Below, piece by piece: positions 10,261 to 23,200 of a stretch of DNA of 64,000 bases. Under the pieces are notes generated by a model, which worked only from the letters and a program-made list of their open reading frames with translations, was not told the DNA's origin and did no database searches. This stretch comes from Tilletia caries (Eukaryota; Basidiomycota; Exobasidiomycetes; Tilletiales; Tilletiaceae). Location: positions 2,232,001-2,296,000 of the forward strand of contig JALUTQ010000005.1 in the NCBI GenBank assembly GCA_032718865.1. Reading direction: 5' to 3'. Position 1 is the stretch's first letter. Each line of letters begins with the position of its first letter. A program made the translations under genes and the position numbers.

Positions 10261-13200
10261 ATGATCATGATCATGAGCAGAACAAGTGCGCGAACGCGCC
10301 TCCTCGAGAGACCTGAGCCAGAGGACGCGCTTTGGTTGCTGTCTGCTGAACGCGTACATCCACGATCAGCTGCTTCGCTCACGTTATGGCAGATGGCTCC
10401 ACAAGGCATCAACAGACTATATGCCACCCGACTCTTAGGTGAACGCATCTTTGAATCCGAGCCTCTGTGCTTTCAACTTCTCGAATCCGAGCTGGATGCG
10501 TTTCTGGCAGAGGAAGGCAGGTACTGCACATTCAAGACGCCCAGTGATCCTAACAGGACGCGGAAGTCGCGTTACAAAGACGGTGAGCATCGATGACTAA
10601 CGTGCAGTCAGCAGTCTGCCTTTGATGCAGGCTCAAACGTGGATCAGTCATTCTGTCACAAGGCTCGGCAACTATCTTCACTATGTAACTATGATAACTA
10701 TATAGTTATAACTTATAGTGATAACTTGACTATACTTTGGGCGGCGAAGCCGTCTAGAAATAATAGTAGCTATAACTTTTTCAGATCGGCGCGGAGTAAC
10801 TAGTAGTTGAAATAGTTATGAAAAATTCCATTTGGCTGATATAGCCACTAGATAGTCACTATTTAGTAGCTCCAGCTACTCCTAGTCACATATAGTCGCT
10901 ATCTCTGTTACTCATAGCCACATATAGTGACTATTTCACACAAATGTAACTTTTTGTGTTGGACAGGGGCTGGCTGAGACAGCTGCTGAATAGTTACTAT
11001 ATAGTAGTTCCAGTCACTTATAGCCACATATAGTGACTATGTCGATCTCCCTTTTTGCTGAACGAGTCACAGACTCACAGGTAGCTAGTGGAAGTGACTA
11101 TAGTGGCTATTTCAGCGAAAAAGCCAACGAAAATTTTGCATGGCTGAAATAGTAACTATTAGTTTTTATAGTAGCTATATCTCACTTGACTATACTATTT
11201 CCCGTCGAGGTGACAACTCACTATAACTTGACTATACTATTTCGCAGAAAAGTGGTAACTCTAGTAGCTTGCCGAGCCTTGTTCTGTCATCAGAGACTAA
11301 CTTCCGAACTCCTTGTTTTCTGCGGCAGGTGCTCGTAGATACACTCCCCGACCGTCAAACGCATCCACTACCTATGAGGCAAAGTACGTTTCTCGCTGCG
11401 GGTGTAGCGGCACGTTTCAATCAGGCAGTAAGGACTCGATCTCGCCCAAGAAGCGTAGGATCACAGGCGGTGCCGCGTCATCGGTCAAGGTGAGCAGCTC
11501 AGGGTGATACCGAGGCCCAAGAGTGCTTGAGCGTGTTGAGGAGGCTGACAGTCATGGACCTTGTCAATGAACTTGGACGGATAGGTCAATTGTCCCGCCA
11601 AGATCAAGATCACGATACGCGCCCCGCTTGCTGAAGCAGACACCCTCGACCAGAATCAAAGCCTCTCCATACTCTCTGGTCCAGCTCGTCAAGATAGTCT
11701 TTTGGATATCGAGTACCATTGGCGGCACGAGCCACGAGGGGCATGCGGTCGGAACGATATCCGACTTGGCCAGCCAACGCAATTCAAGAGAGGTTAAGGA
11801 GTGGATCGAAACCCAAGTAAAGAGCGGTAGAACAGCCAAGGAGATCATGGCTTCTGTGCGCATGGATATGGATGAGCTTCTTGCCATACACTCAATGCAC
11901 AAGGTGAGTGAACTGTGGTCTGTGGATTGACCATGCCTCATCTCGATTATGTTGACTGATGGCATGTTCTGTACGCGGATTTCTTTCAGGACGAGGTCTT
12001 ATCTTCTACCACTTCAATCAGCGCCAGTATTCGAATTCGATACCACGATGTGTACAACACCGTTCGGCGCCTCAAGCTGCAGACAGCGAGGAAAGACCCA
12101 GATGCCCTAAGGTCTCTGCAGCTTTGGGCCGAAAGTCTTCGCGAGGAAGGGTGGGAGGCCAGCTTCCTGAATGACGCAACCCTCAGTGCCACGACGGAGC
12201 CAGTCTGGGCAATCTTTGTCATGCCCAGGTGGGCTAAAAAGGTGAGTCGATCTACGTTTCCAGCAGCCAGCAACTAGAACCGATACGTTGCTGTCTCTAC
12301 AAGTGCAAGTTTGAAGTATCTTTGTCTTTCATCTTTGTGTTCAGGAATTTTTCCGCGCCCAGCAGTTCGGTGTGGTGTGTTGATTCCACTCACAACACGG
12401 GCAAAGGCGCAACCGCGCAAGAAAAAATCTTCCTCACGACCATCATCGTCCGCAGTGCTTCCATGGGGTCCGGTATTCCTCTCGCCTTCATGATCACACC
12501 TTCAGAAACTCAGTGAGTGCCAATGTACCGTGCCCTGTTTTTTCTCTCTGAGTCTGGCTGCCGATCGCTCATACGCTGCGCGAGGCGATGTGTCTGCCAA
12601 TTTGGCATTGCTGTGTGCTGACTGCTGACGAATGTTGCTCTCTCCTTTGTTGTGTTGTGTTGGGCGTCGTTTTAAAGAATCCCATTGACCCGATTCTTTC
12701 AGTGGCTTGTGCAGAAGGAAATTCCAGCTCCGACCGACGTGATGATCGACTGCTCAGAAACAGAGCGTGCTGCCATCATCAACGCGTTCGCAGGCTTCAC
12801 ACCACGACCCCAAGTTCTTCTCTGCCTTTGGCATCTGCTTCGAGCATGGGATGATAACGTGAAGACGAAGGTCAAAGCGATCGGAGACAATGAGTAGTCT
12901 ATTACATCCCCTCTCCTTCTTCTTCTCCTTTTCCCATTCTCCTTCTCCCTCACTTCCTCCCACATCCCGCGCTTCCCTTAATCCCTTTTCCCGCTTGCTT
13001 GCTTGAGCTCTCCCTTTCCCTCTTTGGCCGCTGGAAGAAGCATGGTGTGCTGGCTGTTGCTGTCCTTCACACTGTTCCTCTCATCGCGACCTCGACTGGA
13101 ATTTGGAGCCAGAGTCCACTTGGACAGGAGGTCTCTGCCATCTGTTGCTGCTTGCTGGTGCAAGGAAGAGATGATTCCTTGTTGTTGACTGACACAAGTA

Positions 13201-14653
13201 TCTTTTTCATCAATTGTTCATTGAGGCCGTGACCCCGGAGTCAGAGAAGCCAATGCATTTCTCCAGTCCAGGTGCAGAGAAGACATGCGCAGCATGCAGC
13301 GAGCGGAGACAGAGGAGCAGTTCGAAGCGGCTCGCAGCGCCTTTACTCTCAGATGGGGCAAGGAACAGCCCCTCATCACGCGCTACTTTGAGAAAGAATG
13401 GCTGAACAAGAGGAGCGCACAGAACTGGGCGAAGTGTTACAGAAAGGTGAGTAGTATCGGACTGCGCACTATCAGCGGGCTGCTGTCTTTGCTTCTGACG
13501 ACTGTAATACTTCCATCATCGACAGCATGCACACTTCGGAATAGATACCAACAACATGGTTGAAGGTTGGCACGATAATCTGAAAGTGAGCTCCTGTCGA
13601 TTGTCGATTGGATCTGAGAGAAGCGAGGAGGAGTAGGCAGCTGATGAGAGCTGGGGCTGACAATGCGCTGACAACTCAATACCAATTCATTTTTTGGCCA
13701 GGTCAACTACTTGGGCATGATTCGGCTGCAGCGAGTAGACAGCGTCTTGCAGGTGCTAGTGCGGGAGGTTGTGCCAGACTTTTTATCGCAGACTGGTGCA
13801 ATGTGACCTTGGTATGTTGATATGACCCGTGGGCATTATCGCATTCTGCCTCGCTGACGCCTGTTTAATATTGCTGCCTCCTTCCTTCACACAGGAATAC
13901 AAAAACCGCATCTATGTGGACAAGAGAGAAAGTCTCGTCATAAGGCATACGAGCTCAGCTTTCAGGAGCTTTGTGCCTTGGTAAAGTGTGTGAATGGCGA
14001 AGCGGTGAGCATACTGCGTCGAGAAAATACAACGTGACACTTCAGATTCATCTCATGGGGCTATTTGTTCTTTTTCCCTATAGTACGAAGTGACGAGCTC
14101 GGACGGGGTACAGGTACACTTTGTAGACGACAAGCTGTCCCGGTGTTCTTGTCCGTCGTTTCAATCTACCGGACTGGCATGCAAGCACTTGTTCATGTGC
14201 TCCCGCCTCCTGTCCCAGCCAATCGCCCGGTTGGAAAAGCCAGGGGCATCCACCAGCACGAATAACAGTATACCTGGAACGGCGAGGACATCGGAAGAGG
14301 CAGAGGCGGTAGGAGCGGGAGGCGATACTCGTGCGGCCGAAGGATTGGAGCTAGGAGGGGTCAGCCATCAGGGAGAAAGGGGAGCGGAGGAAGAAGAAAA
14401 CGGAACGGGGATTTCGGGGCAAAGTCTAAATGCGCAGAAGGCCGCGGAACTGGAGGCGAAACATCAGCAACAGAAGGAAGACTTGGTTCAAACGAGCATC
14501 GACGAGGCACTACGACTCATGAAGGCGCTTAATCGCCTACAAGAGCACAACAACTACGCCGGGCTCAGCAGAGCTGCTCTGGAACAGCTAGACAACGAAA
14601 TCAGAGCAGCGCGCCGAACTGCTGAGATGTTCGTACGCAGAGAATTCATTTGA
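10261..14653 (+). pseudogene. MULE transposase with SWIM zinc finger, multi-exon, probably disabled
   Basis: About eleven exons can be traced: 10261-10582, 11329-11489, about 11640-11903, 11990-12241, 12345-12512, 12703-about 12894, about 13272-13446, 13526-13585, 13702-about 13806, about 13895-13981 and 14085-14653, with GTGAGY donors. MULE catalytic features are present in order: VDSTHNTGKG (first Asp), VMIDCSETERAAI (second Asp), CLWHLLRAW (the C/H pair of MULEs), and NNMVEGWHDNL (Glu). The last exon has a SWIM finger, CSCP...GLACKH, then a coiled tail. Damage: a one-base shift at a G4 run near 11735, another at about 12371 just before VDSTHNT, and an in-frame TGA near 13804. The first intron also contains a MITE. 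The conserved motifs make the family secure; exon edges in the middle are approximate. Confidence 0.8.
10659..11281. mobile_element. MITE family A (CAAGGCTCGGCAA ends), copy 1
   Basis: The ends are CAAGGCTCGGCAA and TTGCCGAGCCTTG. An 8-bp duplication, TTCTGTCA, lies at 10651-10658 and 11282-11289, as in hAT elements. The 623-bp interior is made of words such as TAGTCACTATA, ATAGTTATAA and CTTGACTATACT. It sits in the first intron of the MULE transposase. Confidence 0.88.
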
Positions 14654-14715
14654 CCTTGCTTGTTCGCTGCATGCTTGAACTGCTGTCTTGAGCTAGAACT
14701 TTAGAGTGTGTGACG

Positions 14716-15412
14716 TAAGGATCTTCCCGGAGTAGGCCCCGGAGTAGCGTTCCCCGGAGCTCCGCGGACTCCGGGGGACGCTCTGCACGAGTACGGAGCA
14801 CGGAGCGAGATGTGAGCGTTTTTTACTAGCTTCAGATTTGCGGAGCTACTCCGCGAAGGTATGGCTGCAACGCCCCGGAGCACGGAGTGAGTTTGCTGGC
14901 GTTGTCAAAAACGCCCCGGAGTATGGAGCGGACCCCGGAGTCCGACGGAGCTCCGGAGATGGCAAAGTGGGACACGTGATGGCCAAAACTGAGTCACGTG
15001 ACCGGTTTTTGAGGGATTTCTCGGCCGCATCAGGTCGAAATACTGTGTATTTCAGCCTTTTAGGGGCAGTAAACCCTTGGAAAGGAATGATATAGGCTTC
15101 CCAAGCTGCGATTGAACTGTGTCGATGAGATTTGACCTTCTCCTGAGTCCTTGTTGGACTCATTTCATGACACCCCGGAGTACCCCGGAGTCCGCGGAGC
15201 TATTTTGCGGAGCACGGAGTTCGCCTGTGAAAAATATACGGAGCACGGAGTAGATTCTTGTGCGCAACCGCGACTTCGGCGGAGCACGGAATGCTCGCCA
15301 GCTGATCACCACAAATTTTGCGGAGCGCGGAGCTAGCCAGATCTCAGACGGAGCTGAGCGGAGCGCCGCCCCGGAGTCCGGGCTCCGGGGATCTGCTCCG
15401 GGAAGATCCTTA
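14716..15412. mobile_element. MITE family F (TAAGGATCTTCCCGG ends), copy a
   Basis: The ends TAAGGATCTTCCCGGAG and its inverse are flanked by the 8-bp duplication GTGTGACG (14708-14715 and 15413-15420). The outer parts are arrays of CGGAGCACGGAG / CGGAGTACGGAG. A unique core (about 14970-15130) contains two TCACGTGA-like sites. It lies inside the MULE, after the transposase stop. Confidence 0.88.
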
Positions 15413-16348
15413 GTGTGACGGTGAAGTAGTAGTGGTAGAACAAGAGAGAGGACAAGACAAGGAACATCAGGAAGAAAATCGCAAATTACACGTGGCTCGC
15501 AGAGCCACGTGGAATTGGGGATGAACGATATAAGGGCGGGCAGCTGAGAGGTGAGATTAGGGATCTTTCGCAATATGCCGTTGGTGCCAGAAATGCATTG
15601 TTTAGACATCTCGTAATCATGCCCCGCTGCGGGCCTGATCATCTTTCGCACCAGGTCGGGCCAGACCCAGACCAGATCAGCATACAGATAAGATAAGCAC
15701 AGCAAAATTTCTGCCAAGTGACCAAGGCGCACCAGGCCCCTTTCCGTCCACAACCACCAGCAGCTTCTCATCCTTACTTGAGTGAGTATTTTGCTTCGCT
15801 CGTCCTCATCACTGTTCATACACTGACATTCTCTTTGCTACTCGCTCTGCTTTAGATCAATCATCCTCCGTGCCTGGCTGCTCCTGCCCTGCCCTTGCTG
15901 GTCGACTGTCCCTGCTCGGAGTCCTCAGTCCCGTGCCTGTGTCTCGTGAGTATCTCTCTCTGCTACTCTCTTCTTCCCCTTGCTGACTGATATCCCTTGC
16001 CTTCCGCCGTTCCGCGTACAGATCCCTCCATCAGTGCTTCTCTTTGCCGTCCGCGCCCGTGCCCGTGTCGTTGCCGCGCGGTCGTACCAGCCCCCTCATC
16101 ATCGCGGCTTTCGCCCCCATCATCATCGCGGCTATACGACACGGGCACTGGCCACCCGCATCGTTCACAACACCACGCTACGCAATATATTCAACATAAT
16201 ATCAAATCTCAGTGCACAGAACGGATCTGGTGTGTGGTGAGAGAGAGTCATGGATTCGGTCACGAGCGTGTCAATAATCCCTAGTACCTATTTGTTGACA
16301 CGTATGATTGCCTTCGTCATCTAGGTACATAACGCAATACACACCATC

Positions 16349-18152
16349 ATGCAATCACTCTCTCTCGTCACTATCGCTGCTGCTGCTATTGTCGGCAACC
16401 CCCCTCGTAGCTCGTTTGCGCCTCTCAGTCCACGCCCGACGCTATCGGACATACTGCAATACTCAGATTTCCAATCCTTTTTTCGCTTGACGCCAGCGGA
16501 ATACACACAAATACACACTGCACTTCGATTGCCTGAGACCATGGAGACCTCCTCCCGCGACGTGGTCACCTCAGAGATTGCGCTCTTGATCTTGCTGGGC
16601 TTTCTCGGCGGTGCTCGCTTGCCAACTCTCTCCCGCGCGTTTGGACGATCGGAATCGGCATGCTCGCGCGTCTACACTGCTATTGCAAACGAAATACATA
16701 CAACATGGTCTCATCTCCTGGACATTCGCCGCGCCCATGGCTCTCTTCTGCGTCCGCGTCAGCTCCGTCGCTACGCGAACTCGATCGCAGCTCAGCAGTG
16801 TCCGCTCGAGAATCTATGGGGGTTCATCGACGGCACTGTCCGGGCCACTGCTCGCCCCATACGAAATCAAAAGGAATATTATAGCGGGCACAAGCGTCAC
16901 CAAGGCTCGGCAAGCTACTAGAGTTACCATTTTTTTTTGAAATAGTGTAGTCAAGTTATAGTGAGTGGTCGCCTCGGCGCGAGATAGTATAGTCAAGTGA
17001 GACCTAGCCACTATAAAAACTAATAGTTACTATTTCAGATGTGCAAAATTTTGGCAGGTTTTTTGGTGAAATAGTCGCTATATTGGCTCGTAGTAGCTAC
17101 TAGTAACTATTTCAGTGCAAATTACGGTCAGAATGAGCCATCCATGGAAGGGAGGTGGTGGATGCAAGGTCGGAGCGCCTGCGCATGAGATGAGTGATTG
17201 ATCGAGGCAGGGCGGCGGCAGTACTGAGAAAGCGACTCCTAGCCACAGCCAGCGAACTAGCGCTACTCGGATCGACTAGCAGTCGCTCGTCAGTTGATGA
17301 GGCTAGTGGCTAGGTAAGATAGCTACTACTAGTGGCAAGGAGTGACTCCCAGCTACTAGGCAGCTACTGGGTAGCCACTATCTAGTAGCTATCTCGGCCT
17401 GCCCAAGTGAGCTGCCCGTCCGCCGCATAAAGGCATAACTATCATAACTATTAGTCACTCCGCGCCGATCTGAGATAGTTATAGCCACTATTTCTTCTAG
17501 GCGGCTCCGCCGCCCAAAGTATAGTCAAGTTATCACTATTAGTTATAACTATATAGTTATCATAGTTACATAGTGAAGATAGTTGCCGAGCCTTGAGCGT
17601 TACCATGGTCACAAATACCAGGTGGTCATCACGCCTGATGGGATGATGTGGATCTTTGGGCCAGTGGCAGCGCGAAGGAACGATTCTTTCGTGCTACAAG
17701 ACAGCGAGCTGCACCAGTGGCTAGATGAGCACTCAAGGGACGAGAACGAAAAGGACCTCCTCATCTTTGGCGATAAGGGCTATGCCGCGCGCGGACACCT
17801 GGTGGTCCCACACAAGGGACTGTTCCTCACGCCCGCCCAAGACCAATTCAACCTGCGGCTCTCCAGAGTCCGCATTGCCGTCGAGTGGGCTATCGGCGGC
17901 GTGACCACCCTCTTCCCGCGTCTCGACGTCAAGCGCGCGCAGCGCATGCTCCACAGCGATCTACCATCGCAGTACCGCATCGCGGTGCTGCTGCGGAACG
18001 CCCTGACCCCTGTCTTGCGTCTCTTCGAACCAGACGAGTCAGACCTTTCAATGTCCAACTCCAACTCTGGAAGAATACTTTGTACCTCAGTAGTGCCATT
18101 GAATCTGAAATATGCCCATGCTCATAGCATTCCAGTCCCCACACAACAATGA
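16349..18152 (+). pseudogene. Harbinger DDE transposase split by a MITE
   Basis: The coding parts are 16349-16900 and 17604-18152. Removing the inserted MITE and one copy of its target duplication joins SGHKRH to HGHKYQ in frame, giving a protein of about 366 residues. All three catalytic acids of the DDE_Tnp_4 fold are visible: GFIDGT, FGDKGY and RIAVEWAIGG. The N-terminal half has the usual helix-turn-helix region (LPTLSRAFGRSESACSRVY). Apart from the insertion I see no lesion, so the gene was probably functional until the MITE arrived. Confidence 0.88.
16901..17595. mobile_element. MITE family A, copy 2, inside the Harbinger transposase
   Basis: The ends CAAGGCTCGGCAA and TTGCCGAGCCTTG are flanked by AGCGTCAC (16893-16900) and AGCGTTAC (17596-17603), an 8-bp duplication with one change. 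The 695-bp element is in the opposite orientation to copy 1 and is slightly longer in the middle (17140-17420). Confidence 0.88.
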
Positions 18153-18208
18153 AAGAAGTGACTGATAGATGTATTCAAATACACAATGCACATACAGACC
18201 AAGACCTC

Positions 18209-19416
18209 CTACTCGAGCCTCTCCTTCAGGAACGCGAAGAGATCGTCAATCTTACTCTCCAAAGCAGCCACCCGCGCATCCCTCTGTGCCTCCTGGCCTG
18301 CCTGCGCCTCTTGCAGATCCAGCCTCCGGTCCTCGCGAGAGAGCAGGTCCTTGTGTTCCGCTGCTCGAGCTCGCGCGCGCGCTCGGCCTGGCGGAGCGCT
18401 TCCTCGTGGTGTTGCTGCTGCTGCTTGAGGGTCTCCGCCGCCGCCTCCAGCTGCCGGGAGCCCATGCTCTCGACGGCGCTGGTGAGCTCCGAGCTGGCGC
18501 CGTCGGCGCGGCTCGTGCGGAGACGCTTGGTCGTCTTGCGGCCGTCGGACTTGGCCGTGAGCGGGTCGTCCTCCGTGCTCGTGTCGCGCTCGCGGGCGAC
18601 GCCTCCGGCTCCCTCGACGTTGGAGGGCTCGTCCGACTTGGCGGTGGCCTTGTCCCGTGCGTCGAGTGCCTTGGCCTTGTCGGGGTTCTTGGCCTTCTTT
18701 TTCGCTTCCCTCTTCACCGCCTCATCTCGCACGCTCTGTTCCCACTGCTCCTTCAAATGTTGACACGCTTTCATTATCTGAGGCTCGTCCTCCTTCGGGC
18801 CACTCGCGATCTCGGACGCGCTCTGACCCGCTCGGATCGCCTGGTAAAGACTTCGGCGCCACTTTGTGTCGCACGCCTCCACGGTGCGGACCGGAAAACG
18901 CCCGTTTTTGCGGGGATTGAGTTCGTTCCATTTGTTGAGCTCCTTGACCGCGTCCAGCCACGATTGACTGCGCTGGTCCGCAGTCCGTGTCGGGTCGAAA
19001 ACGTCGTGGGAGAACATGGCGACCAGCAGCGCTCGCAGTTCCGGTCCATTCCACTGCAGCGAGCCCTGTTGACGACCGGCCTTCTTTTCTTCATTCTCCG
19101 CGGCCTTGTCTGCATCTGTGAAGACCTTGTCCACGATGCTGGCCTGCGTTGGAACTTCTTCTTCCGCATCCTCGATCGTTGTATTGCCAGCGTTTGCTTC
19201 TGCAGCAGCAACCAAGTCTTCTTCGTCACGCCGCCGAGCAATGCTGCGAGCCGAAAGCTGGCTGTCAGGCGTGGTAGAGCGCGAGGCTCCGGGAGACTGC
19301 GAATGAGGAAGAGGGGAGTTTGATTGCGCAGCTGCTGAGGCCGAAAAGAAAGGCGCAGGAGGCGGAATTCCTAGCGGATTGGCGCTGTCGTCAGGGGACA
19401 TCGATGGGATCGACAT
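18209..19416 (-). pseudogene. Harbinger partner protein (SANT/Myb-like), frameshifted near C-terminus
   Basis: The start is the ATG at 19416 (MSIPSMSPDD), just after a likely 5' leader acceptor (CATCAG). The central part WNGPELRALLVAMF, then QSWLDAVKELNKW and CDTKWRRSLYQAI, is the Myb/SANT-like DNA-binding module found beside Harbinger transposases; it helps nuclear import and end binding. A Lys/Ala-rich linker and a coiled coil follow (QLEAAAETLKQQQQ). Near 18350 the frame slips: the current frame reads a basic tail to 18226, whereas one base over the coiled coil continues (HKDLLSREDRRLDLQ ... LFAFLKERLE) to a stop at 18209. The second reading is clearly the original. Confidence 0.8.
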
Positions 19417-19697
19417 GGCCGGAGGATCTGATGTAGGAAAGGGACAGAAAGGAAGAGGAAGCCTGCGCCGAGCAGGGCTGTGAGATGAGATGAGCTGGCG
19501 ATGATCACTCTTGATCACAGCCATTTCCTTGGTAAATAAAATTTTTCATTTGATTTATCCCTGCCGTAAAGGGCGGCATGAAGGCTTCTCATCAAGCCGC
19601 GTCATTCGAGGGCGGCAAGGCAAATCTGGGTTTCGGTTCATCCCGCCCAGATTCGCGGCTTATTATGCCCTGCGGCATATTGCGAAAGATCCCTATT

Positions 19698-20296
19698 GTG
19701 AGAAGATCGTGATGAGTGCAGGCTCTGGGATCGACACCACTCACTTGTTTGTTGGCTACATAGACCAGAGTACATAAGTAAGTGGCTTCTCCCATTGTCT
19801 CACACTAAGTTCTGCTCAGGCTAAGCGGGAGCGAAGCTTCTTAAGAAGGAATTCCGTACTACTCCGCCCTTTCTTTCTTTCTTTCTTTCGTTCCGCAATC
19901 CGAACTCGCACGTACGAGTAAAGGGAGTGCATCTCCCGCGTTAGTCGTACGTTCTCCCTGCTCCCTGCTCCCTGCTCGTTCCTCGTGCTCTCCCTCTGCT
20001 TCTCGACGACGACCTCTCTCTTCTCGACACCGGTGGGAACGCGCTTAGGCCTATTCCAAGTGAGATCAATACCGCACTCGGTTAACCCCTGGCCACTCAA
20101 CTCACGCACGGCCTGACTACACACAAACTCGGAGTCACTAGTCATTATCCCAAGGCCCGCCCCTCCCCGGTACCCAGCACGAGCACGTACGGTTCGCCCG
20201 AGGTGAGTCTGCAGATAGGCAGCAGGATTATCAGACCACCTCTGTTTCTGGGCTGACAGGCAGGATAACCCCTTCCTTACAGGCATTAGAACCACG
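19698..20296 (+). promoter_or_regulatory. Upstream region and 5' leader intron of the giant repeat protein
   Basis: A likely 5'-untranslated intron runs from 20204 (GTGAGT) to 20282 (TTACAG), 14 bases before the ATG. A short TTTC repeat occurs at 19866-19890. There is no coding evidence in this stretch. Confidence 0.5.
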
Positions 20297-23200
20297 ATGC
20301 TCTCCCATCTCAACAACAACGGCAATAACCATGTCAATCCGAGTCCGAGGAGTACCGCCTCGCGGTCCTCCCTCCACTCCGCCCCTTCCACCGCAGGCAG
20401 GGGAACCACAGCCAGCGGTTATGCCGGTACTGGCGGAGGTGCAGGCGGAGGTGCAGGAGCAGGATACGGCCAGGACTCGTACCAGCACTCCTCTCCGACG
20501 TCGGTCATGCAGTCCAGCGCTACCAACGCATCCCGCTCACGATCCATCAACAAGCCCAGCCCCTTACCGTCCCAGTTCAACAGTCCGCCATCCCAACCTC
20601 AGTCCCAACCACCAAGACAGCAGCGTACCTTTGTCCCCACAGACGCTCCCCTCCCAGCATCCCTCCGAGAGAAGGCGGAGAAGCGGAAGGCGTACAAGGT
20701 GCCGATCGTGAGCTCCGTCCTCGACGCCGTGATCGAACGGTTCCGGATCCAGATCAGTCATCTCCATCTGCACGAACCTAACCACACCGGCTTCCATGTC
20801 GATCTCGGCGTCCGTCTCCTCGGCACGGGCCCGATCAGCGCAAAGATCTTCTTCCCACAAGGCGTCACCCTCCTCCTCAGGCTGCCGTCCCACGAAGAAT
20901 TCTGTCTCGCAGCCACGAATGCAACATACACCTCCCCCAACACCACCAGTGACTCCATCGGTGCCCAGCCTGGACTAGGCCTGCCCGCTTCGTCGTCCGC
21001 ACCATTATCACACGGCTCATCTCTTTCGCCCGCCGCGCCGAATGGCTTGCCCTCGTCTCAATCTGTCGATTCCATCCAGAGCCAGGACCAGTCCATATCT
21101 GGCGGCAACACGTCCAAGTTCCGCTCCAAATTCACTACCCGCTCCTCTTCAGCTTCGTCCATCAGGGCCAAATTCGGCTCCTCCTCCAACAACACCAAAA
21201 GCCTCTCTTCCTCCGCCTCGGCGACCGATATTAAATCCAGCTCACGGACGTCGTACATCCGCAACGCCCCTGCTGCCTCATCCAAGCCCAGTGGACCCCA
21301 CAACACCGGAGAACTTGGCGAAGGGACTCCGTACGCCATCAAGGCTCATCTCGAACCGGTCAAATGTAGTCCTCTGCCCAAGGACACCGTCGCTCGCATC
21401 CGTATCGAGGCCTCAGGACCCGAACTCGCATCCATCACCGCCCTCGTCAACAAGGTCGTCCGCACCCACGGTTCCGTCAAGCTCGTCATCCGCGCCGAGG
21501 CCACCGTCATCAAGGCCTACGGTCTTCGGCTCCAGGCCAAGAGCTGGGAGAAGGACATCACCTTCGACGGTCTGTCTCATCTCACCAACATCTTGCGCTT
21601 CGATCACTGGTACCCGCCCCCCGGGGACCCGTACAGCTTTGCCGGTTCATCCTCCCCTCTACGACCTACCGGCAGCCGGGCTGACGATGCCCGAATGCGC
21701 GCCGGGAACCCGGATCGGAACCAACAAGCAGCAGCGAGCGTTCTTCAGAACAAGGCGAAGTATCCCAGTCCTCACAATAACCTGATCACCGACCTCGTCA
21801 TCATCCGCGGGTCACCGGAGCTCGGCATCGAGTTCAAGGGGACGATCAACCTTCCCAACCCGGGCAACGTCACCGTCGACTTGTGCGCCCTCGAGTTCGA
21901 TCTCTGCATCCAGTCCGAGCACATTAAAGACGCCTTCCCCGCTCCCAGTCGCGTGGGCAATAGCCCCATCGGCGTCACCGTCGAGAACAGCAACATCCCG
22001 GCGCTCATCCCCATCGGTATCGTCCAGCTCGAGCCCACCAGACTCACACCGGGCGACAACATGGTCCAGGGCTACGGAAGACTCATCATCCCCTCCCCAC
22101 CACCGGGGACGCACCCGAACTCGAACCTGGCCACCATCCTACTCGCGAGCAAGCGTTTCCTGACAGGTCTGATGGAGAACAGGGACACGCACGTCGCCAT
22201 CGCTGCACCGGGGACTACCTCCATCACGCCCGTGCTGGACCCGCTCCGACCGCTGATTGCGCCATCGGCCTCGCGTCGGATCTGCCCCTTCCCCTGGCTG
22301 TCCGATGCGCTCGAGGGCATCGTGATCGACGCTGTCGTGCCGGCGATGGGCGAGCGGGTCCGGTTGCTTGATGGGGCTGAGTTCAGGTTTGAGGTGCCGC
22401 CGGGCCAGTCGATCGTAAGTGGTCCGCCCGTTGCGAGGCCGGTGGCGCGGACGTCGTTCCGGCATGGGCTGGGCATTCCCATTCGGCTCTTCAGTCTCAA
22501 GGTGGACTGTATTGTCGATATCCCGGTGGAGGTGCTGAGGGCCCTTGGCAAGCAGAAGTCACCCCAGGCAGGAGGAGGAGGCGGGCAGGAGAATGGACAC
22601 GCGTCGTCTAAGACACAAGCCGCGGGCGGCTTCGAGTCGCTCCGGATAGCGGTGGTCGAGATGGAGCCGGGCAGCGACCCCATCCGGATCTCAGGAGATG
22701 GCGAGTCGTGTCCCCAGACGCTTCCCGTGCAGCTCAATCCAGACCTGAGGACGCTGCTCAAAATCCTACGGGCCCACGCCTCCCTCCGGAAAGTCGATCT
22801 CGGTCGGACGCTGCTGCAGGTGCTCGAAACATTCGAGACGGGCATCGGCTCCGTCCCACCGGAGAAGCCGTCGAACGAGCCGGATCCGTGGGACGATCTT
22901 CCGACGCTGACTGCCAACATCCTCGAGGGTCTCCGCGTCCGAGCCGTCATCGAGGTAGATGCGGCCTTTGGGGATTACCACATCCCCGGCCTGTTCCGCT
23001 TCCAGGTGCGCGACCTGCCCATCGTCGTCTCTTCGCAGACGACCGCTAGTCTGATCCCGCATATCGCGTCGCCGATCGTGATGGACGTGATGGACCGGAT
23101 GACGCTCCACCTGGACAACTTCTTGGTCAATGAGCTGTCGGTGCATGGGATTCATGCGCAGTGCGATGTGCGCTTGCTGAACTTTGGGCCGATGTTGTCC

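Larger units (their letters stand above)
10216..15541 (+). mobile_element. Autonomous-type MULE (Mutator-like) DNA transposon
   Basis: The 5.3-kb element is flanked by a perfect 9-bp duplication, AGCTGAGAG, at 10207-10215 and 15542-15550, which is the hallmark of Mutator-like elements. Its inverted ends share CCTTATATC, one mismatch, then TTCATCCCCAATTCCACG and TGGCT (10222-10254 and 15503-15535). It carries a transposase gene with MULE and SWIM motifs, and it has received two MITE insertions: 10659-11281 in the first intron and 14716-15412 after the gene. Confidence 0.88.
15559..19694. mobile_element. PIF/Harbinger-type DNA transposon
   Basis: AGGGATCTTTCGCAATATGC (15559-15578, TIR to 15580) is matched by its inverse at 19673-19694. 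The 3-bp direct repeat ATT flanks both ends (15556-15558, 19695-19697), as expected for this superfamily. Inside are the two standard genes, placed convergently: a DDE transposase (plus) and a SANT/Myb-like partner (minus). The element begins only 17 bp beyond the right end of the MULE. Confidence 0.85.
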
